From positions 744,001-808,000 of the forward strand of contig NZ_CP160849.1 in the NCBI RefSeq assembly GCF_040790665.1: a DNA stretch of 64,000 bases, written 5' to 3'. Made by a program: the position numbers and the translations under genes. Positions 53,635 to 62,992 of the stretch are shown here, piece after piece; within the stretch, counting starts at the first letter, position 1, and every line of letters begins with the position of its first letter. This DNA comes from Sulfitobacter pontiacus. GTDB taxonomy: Bacteria; Pseudomonadota; Alphaproteobacteria; Rhodobacterales; Rhodobacteraceae. The notes beneath the pieces are model-generated. The model ran no database searches, was not told where the DNA came from, and saw only the letters and a program-made list of their open reading frames with translations.

Positions 53635-54480
53635 TTACAGCTGCTCTGCCGCGAATGTGTCGCATTGGCCGACCTGACCGCTATCGAACCCGCGCTGGAA
53701 CCAGCTGGAGCGCTGCTCGGACGTGCCGTGGGTAAAGGTGTGGGGCTGGGGGACGCGACCGGCCTGACGTTGCAGGTGGTCATCGCCGATCTTGCGCGCG
53801 GCGTTCAATGCCTCGTCCAGATCGCCCCGCTCCATCAGACCTTTGACGTTCTTGGCCCAGATGCCCGAAAAACAATCGGCCATCAGCTCGAGCCGCACGG
53901 TCAGAGCGTTCGCCTCGGCGGTCGAGGATTGGCGGCGCAGCGCGTCGACCTTGGGCAGGATGCCCAGTTCGTTCTGGACGTGGTGGGCGACCTCGTGGGC
54001 AATCACATAGGCGGCGGCGAAATCCCCGCCTGCCCCCATGCGCTGCGCCAGAAGATCAAAGAATTGCGTGTCGATATAGGCCTTTTCATCCGCAGGGCAG
54101 TAAAACGGCCCCGTCGCGCCAGAGGCCCCGCCACAGGCACTTTGCGTGACGTTGGAAAAGACAACGAGCTTGGGCGGTACATATTCGCGACCCAACTGCT
54201 GTGGGAAAATCTCGCCCCAGACATCTTCGGTGGTGGCCAGCACCTGCGCGGTGAACTGCGTGGCCTGCGCGTCAGAGTCAGAGACCGGCGCGCCCTGCTG
54301 GGTTTGCGGCGCGCCGCCCCCGTTCAGCAAGGGCGATACGTCGATGCCGGTGAAATAGCCGATCGCCAGCACCGCCAAAACGCCGACGATCCCCAGACCG
54401 CCCGCACGCCCGGCACCGCCCCCGCGCCCGCCGCGGCGGACCTCAACGTTTTTGCTTCTTCTGATGCCGCGCAACCGCAT
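53635..54480 (-). CDS. ypfJ: Neutral zinc metallopeptidase (YpfJ family)
   Basis: A 281-residue membrane-anchored zinc peptidase. After a glycine-rich basic start (RRGGRGGGAGRAGG) comes one helix (LGIVGVLAVLAIGYFTG, about 30-46), and the HEVAHHVQ zinc motif near 168-175, with FGIWAKNV-type helix and GDDHLQRQAGR at the end. Domain layout fits the YpfJ/KPN_02809 family; the substrate is unknown. Confidence 0.9.
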   Translation of the reverse strand: MRLRGIRRSKNVEVRRGGRGGGAGRAGGLGIVGVLAVLAIGYFTGIDVSPLLNGGGAPQTQQGAPVSDSDAQATQFTAQVLATTEDVWGEIFPQQLGREYVPPKLVVFSNVTQSACGGASGATGPFYCPADEKAYIDTQFFDLLAQRMGAGGDFAAAYVIAHEVAHHVQNELGILPKVDALRRQSSTAEANALTVRLELMADCFSGIWAKNVKGLMERGDLDEALNAARKIGDDHLQRQAGRVPQPHTFTHGTSEQRSSWFQRGFDSGQVGQCDTFAAEQL

Positions 54481-54543
54481 AAATCTGTCCCCGCTATGTC
54501 AAATATTATTGTCAGCGTAACGCGCGACGCGCACAATAGTTCA

Positions 54544-54906
54544 ATGAATAAAAGCAATGAGCTGGCCGAGAACCGCACCGACTGGGCCGAAGACCGCACG
54601 ATTTTGGCGAACGAGCGCACCTTTGCTGGATGGATGCGCACGGGGATGGCGTCGCTTGCGGTGGCGATCGGGCTTAAGGCGGTGTTCGGGGATTTTGATC
54701 CGACATGGGCCGCGAAAAGCGTGGCGACGATCTTTGTCGTCGCGGCGGTCTATATCTTCTGGGCGGCCCATGATGCGGCGACCAAGACGCTGGACCGGCT
54801 GAACGACCACCATGCCAATGCGCAACCCAATGCGCGGATGAAGACCCTGGCGGTGATTTTCAGCTTTGCCTCGGTTGCGGTTGGCGGCATCCTTTGGATG
54901 CTCTAG
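54544..54906 (+). CDS. DUF202 membrane protein
   Basis: A 120-residue protein: a charged start (ENRTDWAEDRTILANERTFAGWMRTG) and three helices (about 32-50, 59-77, 99-118). The ANERTFxxWxRT pattern is the DUF202 signature. Function unknown. It ends 34 bases before dnaX on the same strand and is divergent from the zinc peptidase. Confidence 0.85.
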   Translation: MNKSNELAENRTDWAEDRTILANERTFAGWMRTGMASLAVAIGLKAVFGDFDPTWAAKSVATIFVVAAVYIFWAAHDAATKTLDRLNDHHANAQPNARMKTLAVIFSFASVAVGGILWML

Positions 54907-54940
54907 GTTCAGGGCTTCAATCGAATCTTGCAGGATCGTC

Positions 54941-56689
54941 ATGACAGCACCCTCTGCCTATCGCGTATTGGCCCGCAAATACCGGCCTGAAACCTTTGCC
55001 GATCTGGTCGGGCAGGACGCGATGGTGCGCACGCTGAAAAACGCGTTCGAGGCGGATCGCATTGCGCAGGCGTTTATCATGACCGGCATCCGCGGGACCG
55101 GTAAAACGACGACGGCGCGGATCATCGCCAAGGGGATGAACTGCATCGGGCCGGACGGGAATGGCGGGCCGACGACGGAACCCTGCGGGGTCTGCGAACA
55201 TTGCGTCGCCATTATGGAGGGCCGCCACGTCGACGTGATGGAGATGGACGCCGCATCGAACACCGGCGTCGGCAATATCCGCGAGATCATCGACAGCGTG
55301 CATTACCGCGCGGCCTCGGCCCGGTACAAAGTCTATATCATCGATGAGGTGCACATGCTGTCGACCGGCGCGTTCAACGCGCTGCTCAAGACGCTTGAGG
55401 AACCGCCCGAGCACGTCAAATTCATCTTCGCCACGACCGAGATCCGCAAGGTGCCCGTGACCGTGCTGTCGCGCTGCCAACGCTTTGATTTGCGCCGGAT
55501 CGAACCCGAGGTGATGATCGCGCTGATGCGCAAGATCGCCACCGCCGAAGGGGCCGAGATTGCAGAGGATGCGCTTGCGCTGATCACCCGTGCCGCCGAA
55601 GGGTCGGCGCGCGATGCCACGTCCTTGCTGGATCAGGCAATCAGCCACGGGGCGGGCGAAACGACGGCGGTGCAGGTGCGTGCGATGCTGGGGCTGGCGG
55701 ATCGCGGGCGGGTGCTGGACCTGTTCGATATGATCCTGCGCGGCGATGCGGCCGGCGCGCTGGACGAGCTGGGCAACCAGTATTCCGACGGGGCCGACCC
55801 GATGGCCGTGCTGCGCGATCTGGCCGAGATCACCCATTGGGTATCGGTGGTCAAGATCACCCCCGATGCCGCCGAAGATCCCACCGTCTCGCCCGAGGAA
55901 CGCAGCCGTGGCGTCACCATGGCGGAAACCCTGCCGATGCGCGTGCTGACCCGTCTGTGGCAGATGTTGCTGAAAGCGCTGGACGAGGTAGCAAGCGCGC
56001 CCAATGCGATGATGGCCGCCGAGATGGCCGTGATCCGCCTGACCCATGTCGCCGATCTGCCCAGCCCTGAAGAGCTTGCCCGCAAGCTGGCCAATACCAC
56101 GCCTCCTCCCGCCCCGCCGCAGGGTCCGGGGGGCGGGGCCGCCGTGCCCGCCGGGGGTGGATCGACCAGCGCCATGGGCAGCCAGCAGATGTCGGGCGGG
56201 CCTGCGGGCGGCGCGACGATGGCGGCACTTGCCCCGGCGGTGGCGCAGGCTTTGGCGCATTACCCGACGTTTGAACATGTGGTCGAGCTCATCCGAAGCA
56301 ACCGCGACGTGAAACTGCTGGTGGAGGTCGAGACCTCGGTCCGGCTGGCGGCCTATCAACCCGGGCGGATCGAATTCACCCCCACCGAAAGCGCCCCCCG
56401 CGATCTGGCGCAGCGCCTTGGCACGCGGCTGCAACTGTGGACCGGCAACCGCTGGGCCGTGACCATCGTGGGCGACAGCAGCGCGAAAACCATCGCCGAG
56501 ATCCGCGACGCCAAGGAAAACGCGCTGAAATCGCAGGCGGAAAACCACCCGTTGATGCAGGCCGTCATGGCGAGCTTTCCGGGGGCCAAGATCCTGTCGA
56601 TCCGCACGCCCGAGGAAATCGCCGCCGCCGCCGTGTCCGAAGCCCTGCCCGAGGTCGAAGACGAATGGGACCCTTTCGAGGACGACTGA
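54941..56689 (+). CDS. dnaX: DNA polymerase III subunits gamma/tau
   Basis: A 582-residue clamp-loader ATPase. Walker A GIRGTGKTTTAR (49-60), the four-cysteine zinc module (C about 66, 80, 83, 86), IIDEVHML and TLEEPPEHVKF, ATTEIRKVPVTVLSRCQRF (sensor 1). After residue 380 there is a Pro/Gly-rich linker and the tau C-terminus. I start at ATG 54941 (MTAPSAYRVLARKYRP). I saw no A-rich slippery site for a short gamma form. Confidence 0.95.
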   Translation: MTAPSAYRVLARKYRPETFADLVGQDAMVRTLKNAFEADRIAQAFIMTGIRGTGKTTTARIIAKGMNCIGPDGNGGPTTEPCGVCEHCVAIMEGRHVDVMEMDAASNTGVGNIREIIDSVHYRAASARYKVYIIDEVHMLSTGAFNALLKTLEEPPEHVKFIFATTEIRKVPVTVLSRCQRFDLRRIEPEVMIALMRKIATAEGAEIAEDALALITRAAEGSARDATSLLDQAISHGAGETTAVQVRAMLGLADRGRVLDLFDMILRGDAAGALDELGNQYSDGADPMAVLRDLAEITHWVSVVKITPDAAEDPTVSPEERSRGVTMAETLPMRVLTRLWQMLLKALDEVASAPNAMMAAEMAVIRLTHVADLPSPEELARKLANTTPPPAPPQGPGGGAAVPAGGGSTSAMGSQQMSGGPAGGATMAALAPAVAQALAHYPTFEHVVELIRSNRDVKLLVEVETSVRLAAYQPGRIEFTPTESAPRDLAQRLGTRLQLWTGNRWAVTIVGDSSAKTIAEIRDAKENALKSQAENHPLMQAVMASFPGAKILSIRTPEEIAAAAVSEALPEVEDEWDPFEDD

Positions 56690-56799
56690 CCCCGCCGGCC
56701 CCTGCTCTGCCCGCGACCTGTCCACGCTGGGGCACCCCTTGTCGGGGGGCGGCAAAGACCGCATATACATAAGCAAATAAAGCTACAGGAGACGACCAC

Positions 56800-57144
56800 A
56801 TGCTTAAAGGTTTGGGTGCCATGGGTGACATGGCCAAGATGATGAAGACGGCGCAGCAGATGCAGGGCAAGATGGCGCAGCTGCAAGAAGACATGCACAA
56901 TATCATCGTCGAAGGGGAATCCGGTGCCGGTCTGGTCAAGGCGACCTGCACTGCCAAGGGCGAGCTGAAGTCGCTGGATATCGATCCGTCGATCTTCAAC
57001 GGCGACGAGAAAGAAGTCGTCGAGGACCTGATCCTCGCCGCGATCAAGGACGCGCAGACCAAAGCCACCGACCGCGCCCAGTCCGAGATGAGCAAGCTGA
57101 CCGAAGGCATGGGTCTGCCCGCGGATATGAAGCTGCCGTTCTGA
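56800..57144 (+). CDS. ybaB: Nucleoid-associated protein YbaB/EbfC
   Basis: A 114-residue dimeric DNA-binding protein with the Met/Lys-rich start GAMGDMAKMMKTAQQMQGKM and the VEGESGAGLVKATCTAKGELKSLDIDPSI core. Often between dnaX and recR, as here. GGAG precedes the ATG. It probably binds DNA as a pincer dimer. Confidence 0.94.
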   Translation: MLKGLGAMGDMAKMMKTAQQMQGKMAQLQEDMHNIIVEGESGAGLVKATCTAKGELKSLDIDPSIFNGDEKEVVEDLILAAIKDAQTKATDRAQSEMSKLTEGMGLPADMKLPF

Positions 57145-57216
57145 TCCTTCCAAATGGGGTTAAATCCTCGCCGAAGGCATTAAACTCTTTCACATCAACG
57201 CCATGGGGGTCCACAG

Positions 57217-57810
57217 ATGAGCAGCACACGCGACATTGATGCGCTCATCGACCTGATGGCGCGGCTGCCCGGATTGGGGCCACGCTCGGCCCGCCGGGCG
57301 GTGCTGCATCTGATCCGCAAGCGCGCTCTGTTGCTGACCCCTTTGGCCGATATGATGCAGACCGTGGCGGCGACGGCGCGCGAATGCATCAACTGCGGCA
57401 ATGTGGGCACCGCCGATATCTGCGACATCTGCACGTCGGAGAAACGCGCCAATGGCGAGATTTGCGTGGTCGAGGATGTTGCCGATCTGTGGGCGATGGA
57501 ACGGTCGGGCGTGTTCAAGGGGCGTTATCATGTGCTGGGTGGCACGCTGTCGGCGCTCGATGCCATTGGCCCGCAGGAATTGCGCATCCCCCGGCTGATG
57601 GACCGTGTGCGCGACGAGGCCGTGTCGGAGGTTATTCTGGCGCTGAACGCCACAATCGACGGGCAGACCACGGCGCATTACATCGCGGACCAGCTTGAGG
57701 GTCAGGTGCGGTTGACCTCTCTGGCCCAGGGTGTGCCGATCGGCGGGGAGCTTGATTACCTTGACGATGGGACGATCACCGCAGCGATGCGCGCGCGCAA
57801 ATCGATCTAG
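57217..57810 (+). CDS. recR: Recombination mediator RecR
   Basis: A 197-residue protein that forms a ring clamp for gap repair with RecO and RecF. The helix-hairpin [20 protein letters not shown] (about 7-26) is followed by the four-cysteine zinc finger CINCGN...CDIC (about 55-72) and a Toprim domain starting [18 protein letters not shown] 57217 is 72 bases after ybaB. Confidence 0.95.
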   Translation: MSSTRDIDALIDLMARLPGLGPRSARRAVLHLIRKRALLLTPLADMMQTVAATARECINCGNVGTADICDICTSEKRANGEICVVEDVADLWAMERSGVFKGRYHVLGGTLSALDAIGPQELRIPRLMDRVRDEAVSEVILALNATIDGQTTAHYIADQLEGQVRLTSLAQGVPIGGELDYLDDGTITAAMRARKSI

Positions 57811-57822
57811 GGCCGCGTGGCC

Positions 57823-58752
57823 TTAGGCTTTCCGATCCGCCAGCCGTTTGCGCATCTGTGCAAGTTCAATCAGGGCGGCGTCGCGTTCGGCCTCTAGCTG
57901 GGCGATGCTGCGGCCTGCGGCCTCAATGTTCACCCCGTCGACCAGACGCGCGCATGTCTCGGCGTCGAGCGTAGGCGCGCCGAGATTATCCCAACGTTTC
58001 TGCTGGCTTGGCCCGAGATGCGCCAGATAGCCCGCCATGCCTCCGGCGCCCCCGCCAAGGTGATAGGCCATATGCGCCCCCAGCACCGACCAGCGCAGCC
58101 CCGGGCCGTTGACCAGCGCCTGATCCACCGCGTCGACATCGGCGATGCCCTCGGCGACGATATGCACCGCCTCGCGCCAGAGCGCCGAGGACAGCCGGTT
58201 GGCGATATGCCCCACCGCATCTTTTTTCAGCCGTACGGGCGCAGAGCCGAGGCTGCGGTAGAACCCTTCGGCCCAGTCGAGCACGTTCGTGTCAGGGCCG
58301 TAGACTTCGACCAGCGGCACCAGATGGGGCGGATTGAAGGGATGTGCGGTGATCAGCCGGCCGGGGTGCCGCATCCCCGGCACAAGATCCGACCACGGGT
58401 GCGCCGAGGTGCTGGAGGCGATAATCACATCCGGCGCGACGATAGTTTCGATCTGTGCGTAAAGCTGGTGTTTCAGCGGCACGTTCTCGGGCGCGTTTTC
58501 CTGGATCAGCACAACGTCTTGCAGGGCGTCTTGCAAGCTCTCGTGGATTGAAAGCGCGCCTTGGGGGGCTGCCCCTGCCGAGATTTCTTGCAGTTGCGCC
58601 AAGGGCCCCGCCACGCGGGCGGCGAAACCGTCGCGGGCACCTGTGTCAGGGTCCCACGCGCGGACGCTGTGGCCTGCGTGCTGGAACAGCGCGGCCCAGC
58701 TTGCGCCGATCAACCCGCAGCCGATGACGGCCACGGTGCAGCGGGGCATCAT
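57823..58752 (-). CDS. 3-hydroxyacyl-CoA dehydrogenase family protein
   Basis: A 309-residue NAD-dependent enzyme. The Rossmann motif VAVIGCGLIGASWAALF (about 6-22), then SSTSAHPWSDLVPGMRHPGRLITAHPFNPPHLVPLVEV has the catalytic histidine and asparagine. The full-length size and lack of a CoA hydratase fusion match the L-carnitine dehydrogenase / lambda-crystallin branch; CoA thioester or carnitine-like substrates are possible. It begins 10 bases after the phosphatase stop. Confidence 0.85.
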   Translation of the reverse strand: MMPRCTVAVIGCGLIGASWAALFQHAGHSVRAWDPDTGARDGFAARVAGPLAQLQEISAGAAPQGALSIHESLQDALQDVVLIQENAPENVPLKHQLYAQIETIVAPDVIIASSTSAHPWSDLVPGMRHPGRLITAHPFNPPHLVPLVEVYGPDTNVLDWAEGFYRSLGSAPVRLKKDAVGHIANRLSSALWREAVHIVAEGIADVDAVDQALVNGPGLRWSVLGAHMAYHLGGGAGGMAGYLAHLGPSQQKRWDNLGAPTLDAETCARLVDGVNIEAAGRSIAQLEAERDAALIELAQMRKRLADRKA

Positions 58753-58762
58753 CGAGGTCGTG

Positions 58763-59341
58763 TCAGTCAACCGACAGCACCGTTTCCTGCCCGTTTTCAA
58801 GCACATAGACGCAGCCCTGCCGGTTTGACAGCTGGCCCAGCTCGGCGCGGTTCAACCCGCAGAGCGCACCGCGCAAAAGCTGGCCGCTGAGCCCGTGAGC
58901 GACCACGACGGTGGGTTCGGTCAGCGTGTCGACAAAGGCATTCACCCGCGCCTGAAACACGTCAAAGCCTTCGCCACCGGGGGCGGCACAATAGAATTCC
59001 ATATGCGGGCTTTGCGCCGTGATGCCTTCGGGGAGGTTCTTGAAGATATCGGCGCGCAGGTGGCCTTCCCAATCGCCGGCGAAGATCTCTTTCAGGCGGT
59101 CGTCGGTCTGGTAGTCCCGCCCGCCAAGCGCGATATCCGCGGTCTGGCGCGTGCGTTTAAGCGGCGACACGATGCAGGGCGGGTTCTGCGCAAGGATCGG
59201 GGCCATCAGTTCCGACTGCTGCTGCGCATGGACCCTGCCCCGTTCGGAGAGCACGGATTCGGTCTGGCCCTGCACCCTCCCTTCTGCGTTCCATTCGGTT
59301 TCACCGTGCCGCAGGAACCAGACTTTGGGATAGGATTTCAT
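58763..59341 (-). CDS. Histidine phosphatase family protein (phosphoglycerate mutase-like)
   Basis: A 192-residue protein with the phosphohistidine motif FLRHGETEWNAEGRVQGQ (R10, H11), the second RxxQTA (RTRQTADIAL) and the catalytic VVAHGLSG. It is closer to small-molecule phosphatases such as CobC/GpmB than to true mutases. It may dephosphorylate a sugar or cobalamin-pathway metabolite; nothing near fixes this. Operon with the TetR gene upstream. Confidence 0.88.
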   Translation of the reverse strand: MKSYPKVWFLRHGETEWNAEGRVQGQTESVLSERGRVHAQQQSELMAPILAQNPPCIVSPLKRTRQTADIALGGRDYQTDDRLKEIFAGDWEGHLRADIFKNLPEGITAQSPHMEFYCAAPGGEGFDVFQARVNAFVDTLTEPTVVVAHGLSGQLLRGALCGLNRAELGQLSNRQGCVYVLENGQETVLSVD

Positions 59342-59371
59342 GACGTGGGGCCTTTTATCGCGTTGAGTTGC

Positions 59372-60043
59372 CTAGCACTTTGGCTCAAGCGCGCGCAGAA
59401 CGCCACCCACACAAAAATCAAGCAAGAGCGGGCGATACACCATAGGGCTTTCGCGCCGATCACTTTGCGACAGGCCCGCGATGCGGATGCCGCTTGCGAC
59501 GATAGACACCATCGAGGACACGGTCAGCGACAGCACCGCAGCAAGCTGTTCACGGTCGGAATCGGGACGCAGACGCTCCATTTCGTCAAGGTAGATAGAG
59601 GCAACGCGATCATAAAGCGGCCCTGCCTCGCGGTAATAGCGTTCGTCAGACATGATCCGCGCCACCAGCTGCGCATAGGCCCGCCATTGCGGATCCCCGC
59701 GCGAGGCGATTTCGAGATACGGGGTGACATAGGCATCGATCAGCGTTTCCAGCGTGAGCCGCTCTGTCGATTTGAGCGCATCAAGCCGCGCCATGCGCAT
59801 GGCGTTGAGCGTTTCGACCCGCCGTTTCAGCACGGTCACGAAAAGCTCTTGCTTTGTTCCCCCGTGAAAGCCGACCACACCCAGCGTGACTTCGGCTTCG
59901 CGCGCGATCCGGCGGATGCTGACCGCATCAAAGCCAAGCTCGGCGAAGCAACGCTCTGCCGCGTCGAGCACGCGTTCGCGGGTGATCTCGCCGCGGGCGA
60001 CGCGACCATCCTTGCTTGTGCCGTCTTCCTTTCGGTCCGTCAT
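59372..60043 (-). CDS. TetR/AcrR-family transcriptional regulator
   Basis: A 223-residue regulator with the helix-turn-helix ERCFAELGFDAVSIRRIAREAEVTLGVVGFHGGTKQELF (about 30-68) and an all-helical ligand domain. It leads the TetR-phosphatase-dehydrogenase gene group and may respond to an acyl-CoA or similar ligand of the dehydrogenase; this is inferred. ACTTT-N10-AAAGT lies 120 bases upstream at 60163-60182. Confidence 0.9.
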   Translation of the reverse strand: MTDRKEDGTSKDGRVARGEITRERVLDAAERCFAELGFDAVSIRRIAREAEVTLGVVGFHGGTKQELFVTVLKRRVETLNAMRMARLDALKSTERLTLETLIDAYVTPYLEIASRGDPQWRAYAQLVARIMSDERYYREAGPLYDRVASIYLDEMERLRPDSDREQLAAVLSLTVSSMVSIVASGIRIAGLSQSDRRESPMVYRPLLLDFCVGGVLRALEPKC

Positions 60044-60562
60044 GACACCCCGGTCCCTCTGATCAGGCCATCAAGGTGCATGACCTGCGCGTTGCGCGGT
60101 CCGGCAGTGGTCACACATGCCCCGCAGTTGATATTATTGCGGCGCTTCAGCATTTTTCGCAAACTTTATCAAAAATCAAAGTAAACCAGTTCGTTGCCTC
60201 GGGATTTGGGTGCGCTTAGCGACATCGGCTTTGCTTTGCGACCAAGAATTGCACCGAATCACCTGTTACCAGAGGACACCTCCCCCTGATGGTTGAACAA
60301 ATGGGCTGAGCGACACGGTATGGGCTAACGATCCACACTTACCGCGTGTGTAAGCGCTAACGGCATCAACCCCGATCTGGCTGCGGATAGGTGAGTGATT
60401 CGTTTTGCATTCCCGCGGGGTGCGCTATGTGGTGGCATGGGCGTCGCCCTGCGCGTTTCGCCGCCGCTGGTCGCAGTTTCGCTGCCTCTGCGACGCGGGG
60501 GAGGTGGATATTTCAAACTAAGTGTACTATCGCATACCAAACTTCAGGAAAGGCTGGATACC
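60044..60562. other. 519-base gene-free region upstream of icd
   Basis: No supported gene. It divides the TetR operon (minus) from icd (plus). Visible elements are the ACTTT-N10-AAAGT pair (60163-60182), a LacI-type palindrome (60348-60362) and a G/C-rich stretch before icd. The in-frame open stretch from 60395 is not icd-like and is probably not translated. Confidence 0.6.
60348..60362. promoter_or_regulatory. LacI-family-type operator candidate
   Basis: GTGTAAGCGCTAACG has the palindromic core AGCGCT flanked by TA and TA, like LacI/GalR operators with a central CG. CTTAC-N7-GTAAG (60338-60354) overlaps it. It is 201 bases before icd. No LacI gene is adjacent. Confidence 0.4.
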
Positions 60563-62776
60563 ATGGCTGACACACAGACACCCGACATCATTTACACGCA
60601 GGTCGATGAGGCCCCCGAACTGGCAAGCTATTCGCTGCTGCCGATCATCCGCAGCTTTGCCGATGCGGCAGGGGTTTCTGTGGGCACCCGTGATATCTCT
60701 TTGTCGGGGCGTATTCTGGCAGCCTTCCCCGACGCGCTGACCGAGGCGCAAAAACAGTCCGACGATCTGGCGATCCTGGGCGATCTGGTGAAAACGCCCG
60801 ACGCCAATGTGATCAAGCTGCCGAATATCTCTGCCTCGGTGCCGCAGTTGGTCGCCGCGATCAAGGAATTGCAGGGTCAGGGCTATGCGCTGCCCGACTA
60901 TCCCGAAGCGCCAAGCACCGACGCGGAAAAGAAAGCCCGCGCGGCCTATGACGCGATCAAGGGCTCTGCGGTGAACCCCGTTCTGCGCGAAGGCAACTCG
61001 GACCGTCGCGCGGCCAATGCGGTCAAGAAATACGCGATGGCGAACCCCCATTCGATGGGCACATGGTCCAAGGACAGCAAAACCAAAGTATCGTCGATGT
61101 CGGGCGGTGATTTCTTCTCGAACGAGAAATCCCTGACGCTGACCGACGCGCAAGCCGGCGCGGCCAAGATCGTGCATGTCGCCGCCGACGGGACCGAGAC
61201 CGTGTTGAAGGATGGCGTTTCTTTCCCCGCGGGCACTGTGGTCGACACCACCTTCATGTCTGCCAAGGCGCTGGACAAATTCCTGGCCGAGCAGATCGAA
61301 GAGACCAAGAAAGACGGCACGCTGTTCTCGTTGCACATGAAAGCGACGATGATGAAAGTGTCGGACCCGATCATCTTTGGCCACGCTGTGCGGGAATATC
61401 TGAAGCCCGTCTTCGACAAATACGGTGACGCGTTGAAAGCGGCGGGTGTGAACCCGAACGCAGGCATCGGCGACATGATGGAGCGGATCAAGGACAACGC
61501 CGAGATCACCCAAGCCGTCAAAGACGCGATGGATGCACGCCCGCCGATGTATATGGTGAATTCCGACAAAGGGATCACCAACCTGCACGTCCCATCCGAC
61601 GTGATCATCGACGCGTCCATGCCCGCGCTGATCCGCGCTGGCGGCAAGGGCTGGGGCCCCGACAACAAGGAACACGACACCAACTGCGTGATCCCCGACA
61701 ACTCTTACGCTCCGGTCTATGAAGAAAGCATTAATTACTTCAAGGAAACCGGCGCGCTGGACCCGACGACCTCGGGCACTGTGCAGAACATCGGTTTGAT
61801 GGCGCAGAAAGCCGAGGAATACGGGTCGCACCCCACCACGTTCGAAATCCCCGCGGACGGCACCGTGAAAATGATCGCCGCCAATGGCGACGTGATTTCC
61901 GAGCACAGCGTAGAGGCGAACGACATCTGGCGCGCGGCCTCGGCCCGCAAGGCCCCGATCGAGGACTGGGTACAGCTGGCCATCGACCGTCAGAAAGCCG
62001 AAGGCTGCGAGGCGATCTTCTGGCTGGACGAGAACCGCGCCCACGACGCAGAGCTGATCGCCTACGTAAAGCCGATCCTTGAAGCCAAGGGCGTGGCCGA
62101 CAAGTTCCAGATCATGTCCCCCGCCAAGGCCACGCGCCAGACGCTGGAGACAATCCGCAAGGGCGAGAATTCGATCGCGATCACCGGCAACGTGCTGCGC
62201 GACTATCTGACCGACCTGTTCCCCATTCTGGAACTGGGCACCTCGGCCAAGATGCTGTCGATCGTCAAGCTGATGCAGGGCGGTGGCTTGTTTGAAACGG
62301 GTGCCGGCGGGTCTGCCCCCAAGCACGTGCAGCAGCTTGTTGAAGAAAACCACCTGCGGTGGGACAGCCTGGGCGAGTTCTGTGCGCTTGGGGAGAGCCT
62401 CAAGTTCCTCGCGGACCAGAAGGACAATGCCAAGGCCGCCGTCCTGGGCAAAGCCGTAGACGCCGCGACCCAAGGCATTCTGGACAACAACAAATCGCCA
62501 TCGCGCAAAGTGGGCGAGCCGGACAACCGCGCCAGCCACTATTACTTTGCCCTCTATTGGGCACAGGCGCTGGCCAGCCAAAGCGACGACGCCGCATTGG
62601 CTGAACATTTTGCCCCCATCGCTGAAAAACTGGCGGCGAATGAGGACAAGATCATGGCCGAGCTGGCAGAGGTTCAGGGCAAAGCGGTCGATCTGGGCGG
62701 GTACTTCCATTCGGACCCCGCCAAGACCGAAGCGGTGATGCGGCCGTCGGCCACGTTGAACGCCATCATCGGCTAA
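60563..62776 (+). CDS. icd: NADP-dependent isocitrate dehydrogenase, monomeric type
   Basis: A 737-residue monomeric IDH that makes 2-oxoglutarate and NADPH in the TCA cycle. The start is ATG 60563 ([20 protein letters not shown]). [21 protein letters not shown]-type residues ([11 protein letters not shown]), [35 protein letters not shown] and [16 protein letters not shown] fit the IDH-II family of about 740 residues, unrelated in length to the 400-residue homodimeric enzyme. Stand-alone with its own terminator. Confidence 0.95.
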   Translation: MADTQTPDIIYTQVDEAPELASYSLLPIIRSFADAAGVSVGTRDISLSGRILAAFPDALTEAQKQSDDLAILGDLVKTPDANVIKLPNISASVPQLVAAIKELQGQGYALPDYPEAPSTDAEKKARAAYDAIKGSAVNPVLREGNSDRRAANAVKKYAMANPHSMGTWSKDSKTKVSSMSGGDFFSNEKSLTLTDAQAGAAKIVHVAADGTETVLKDGVSFPAGTVVDTTFMSAKALDKFLAEQIEETKKDGTLFSLHMKATMMKVSDPIIFGHAVREYLKPVFDKYGDALKAAGVNPNAGIGDMMERIKDNAEITQAVKDAMDARPPMYMVNSDKGITNLHVPSDVIIDASMPALIRAGGKGWGPDNKEHDTNCVIPDNSYAPVYEESINYFKETGALDPTTSGTVQNIGLMAQKAEEYGSHPTTFEIPADGTVKMIAANGDVISEHSVEANDIWRAASARKAPIEDWVQLAIDRQKAEGCEAIFWLDENRAHDAELIAYVKPILEAKGVADKFQIMSPAKATRQTLETIRKGENSIAITGNVLRDYLTDLFPILELGTSAKMLSIVKLMQGGGLFETGAGGSAPKHVQQLVEENHLRWDSLGEFCALGESLKFLADQKDNAKAAVLGKAVDAATQGILDNNKSPSRKVGEPDNRASHYYFALYWAQALASQSDDAALAEHFAPIAEKLAANEDKIMAELAEVQGKAVDLGGYFHSDPAKTEAVMRPSATLNAIIG

Positions 62777-62801
62777 GGCACCACAGCATCGCGACCTATC
62801 C

Positions 62802-62834
62802 GCCCCGTCCTTTTGCAAAAGGGCGGGGCGTTTT
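62802..62834 (+). terminator. Terminator after icd
   Basis: GCCCCG plus CCTTTT pair with AAAAGG and CGGGGC around GC, followed by GTTTTC. It is 26 bases past the icd stop. Confidence 0.88.
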
Positions 62835-62992
62835 CTTTGGGAACCATTCGCAGGCACTGCCGGTTGTTTGACCGGCACCTTGCCGCACCGTCGGCAACAA
62901 ACCGTCCCGCGCCCTTGCTGTCAGTTGATCCCTGCACGCATTCCTTCTATCGAAGAGGGCAGTATTTTAACGCTGATAGATCAGGATATTTC

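Noticed and set aside
54941-56689. Programmed frameshift in dnaX
   Set aside because: I looked for an A-rich slippery heptamer and a following hairpin near the end of domain III and saw none; the linker region is G/C-rich.
54917-56776. A 619-codon open frame on minus across dnaX
   Set aside because: Antisense of dnaX with histidine/arginine-rich unnatural composition.
60395-60562. N-terminal extension of icd
   Set aside because: The 56 extra residues are not like the IDH family, while ATG 60563 matches the usual start and follows an AGGA-like site.
60527-62878. A 783-codon open frame on minus across icd
   Set aside because: It is the antisense shadow of monomeric IDH caused by high G+C third positions; no recognisable domain.
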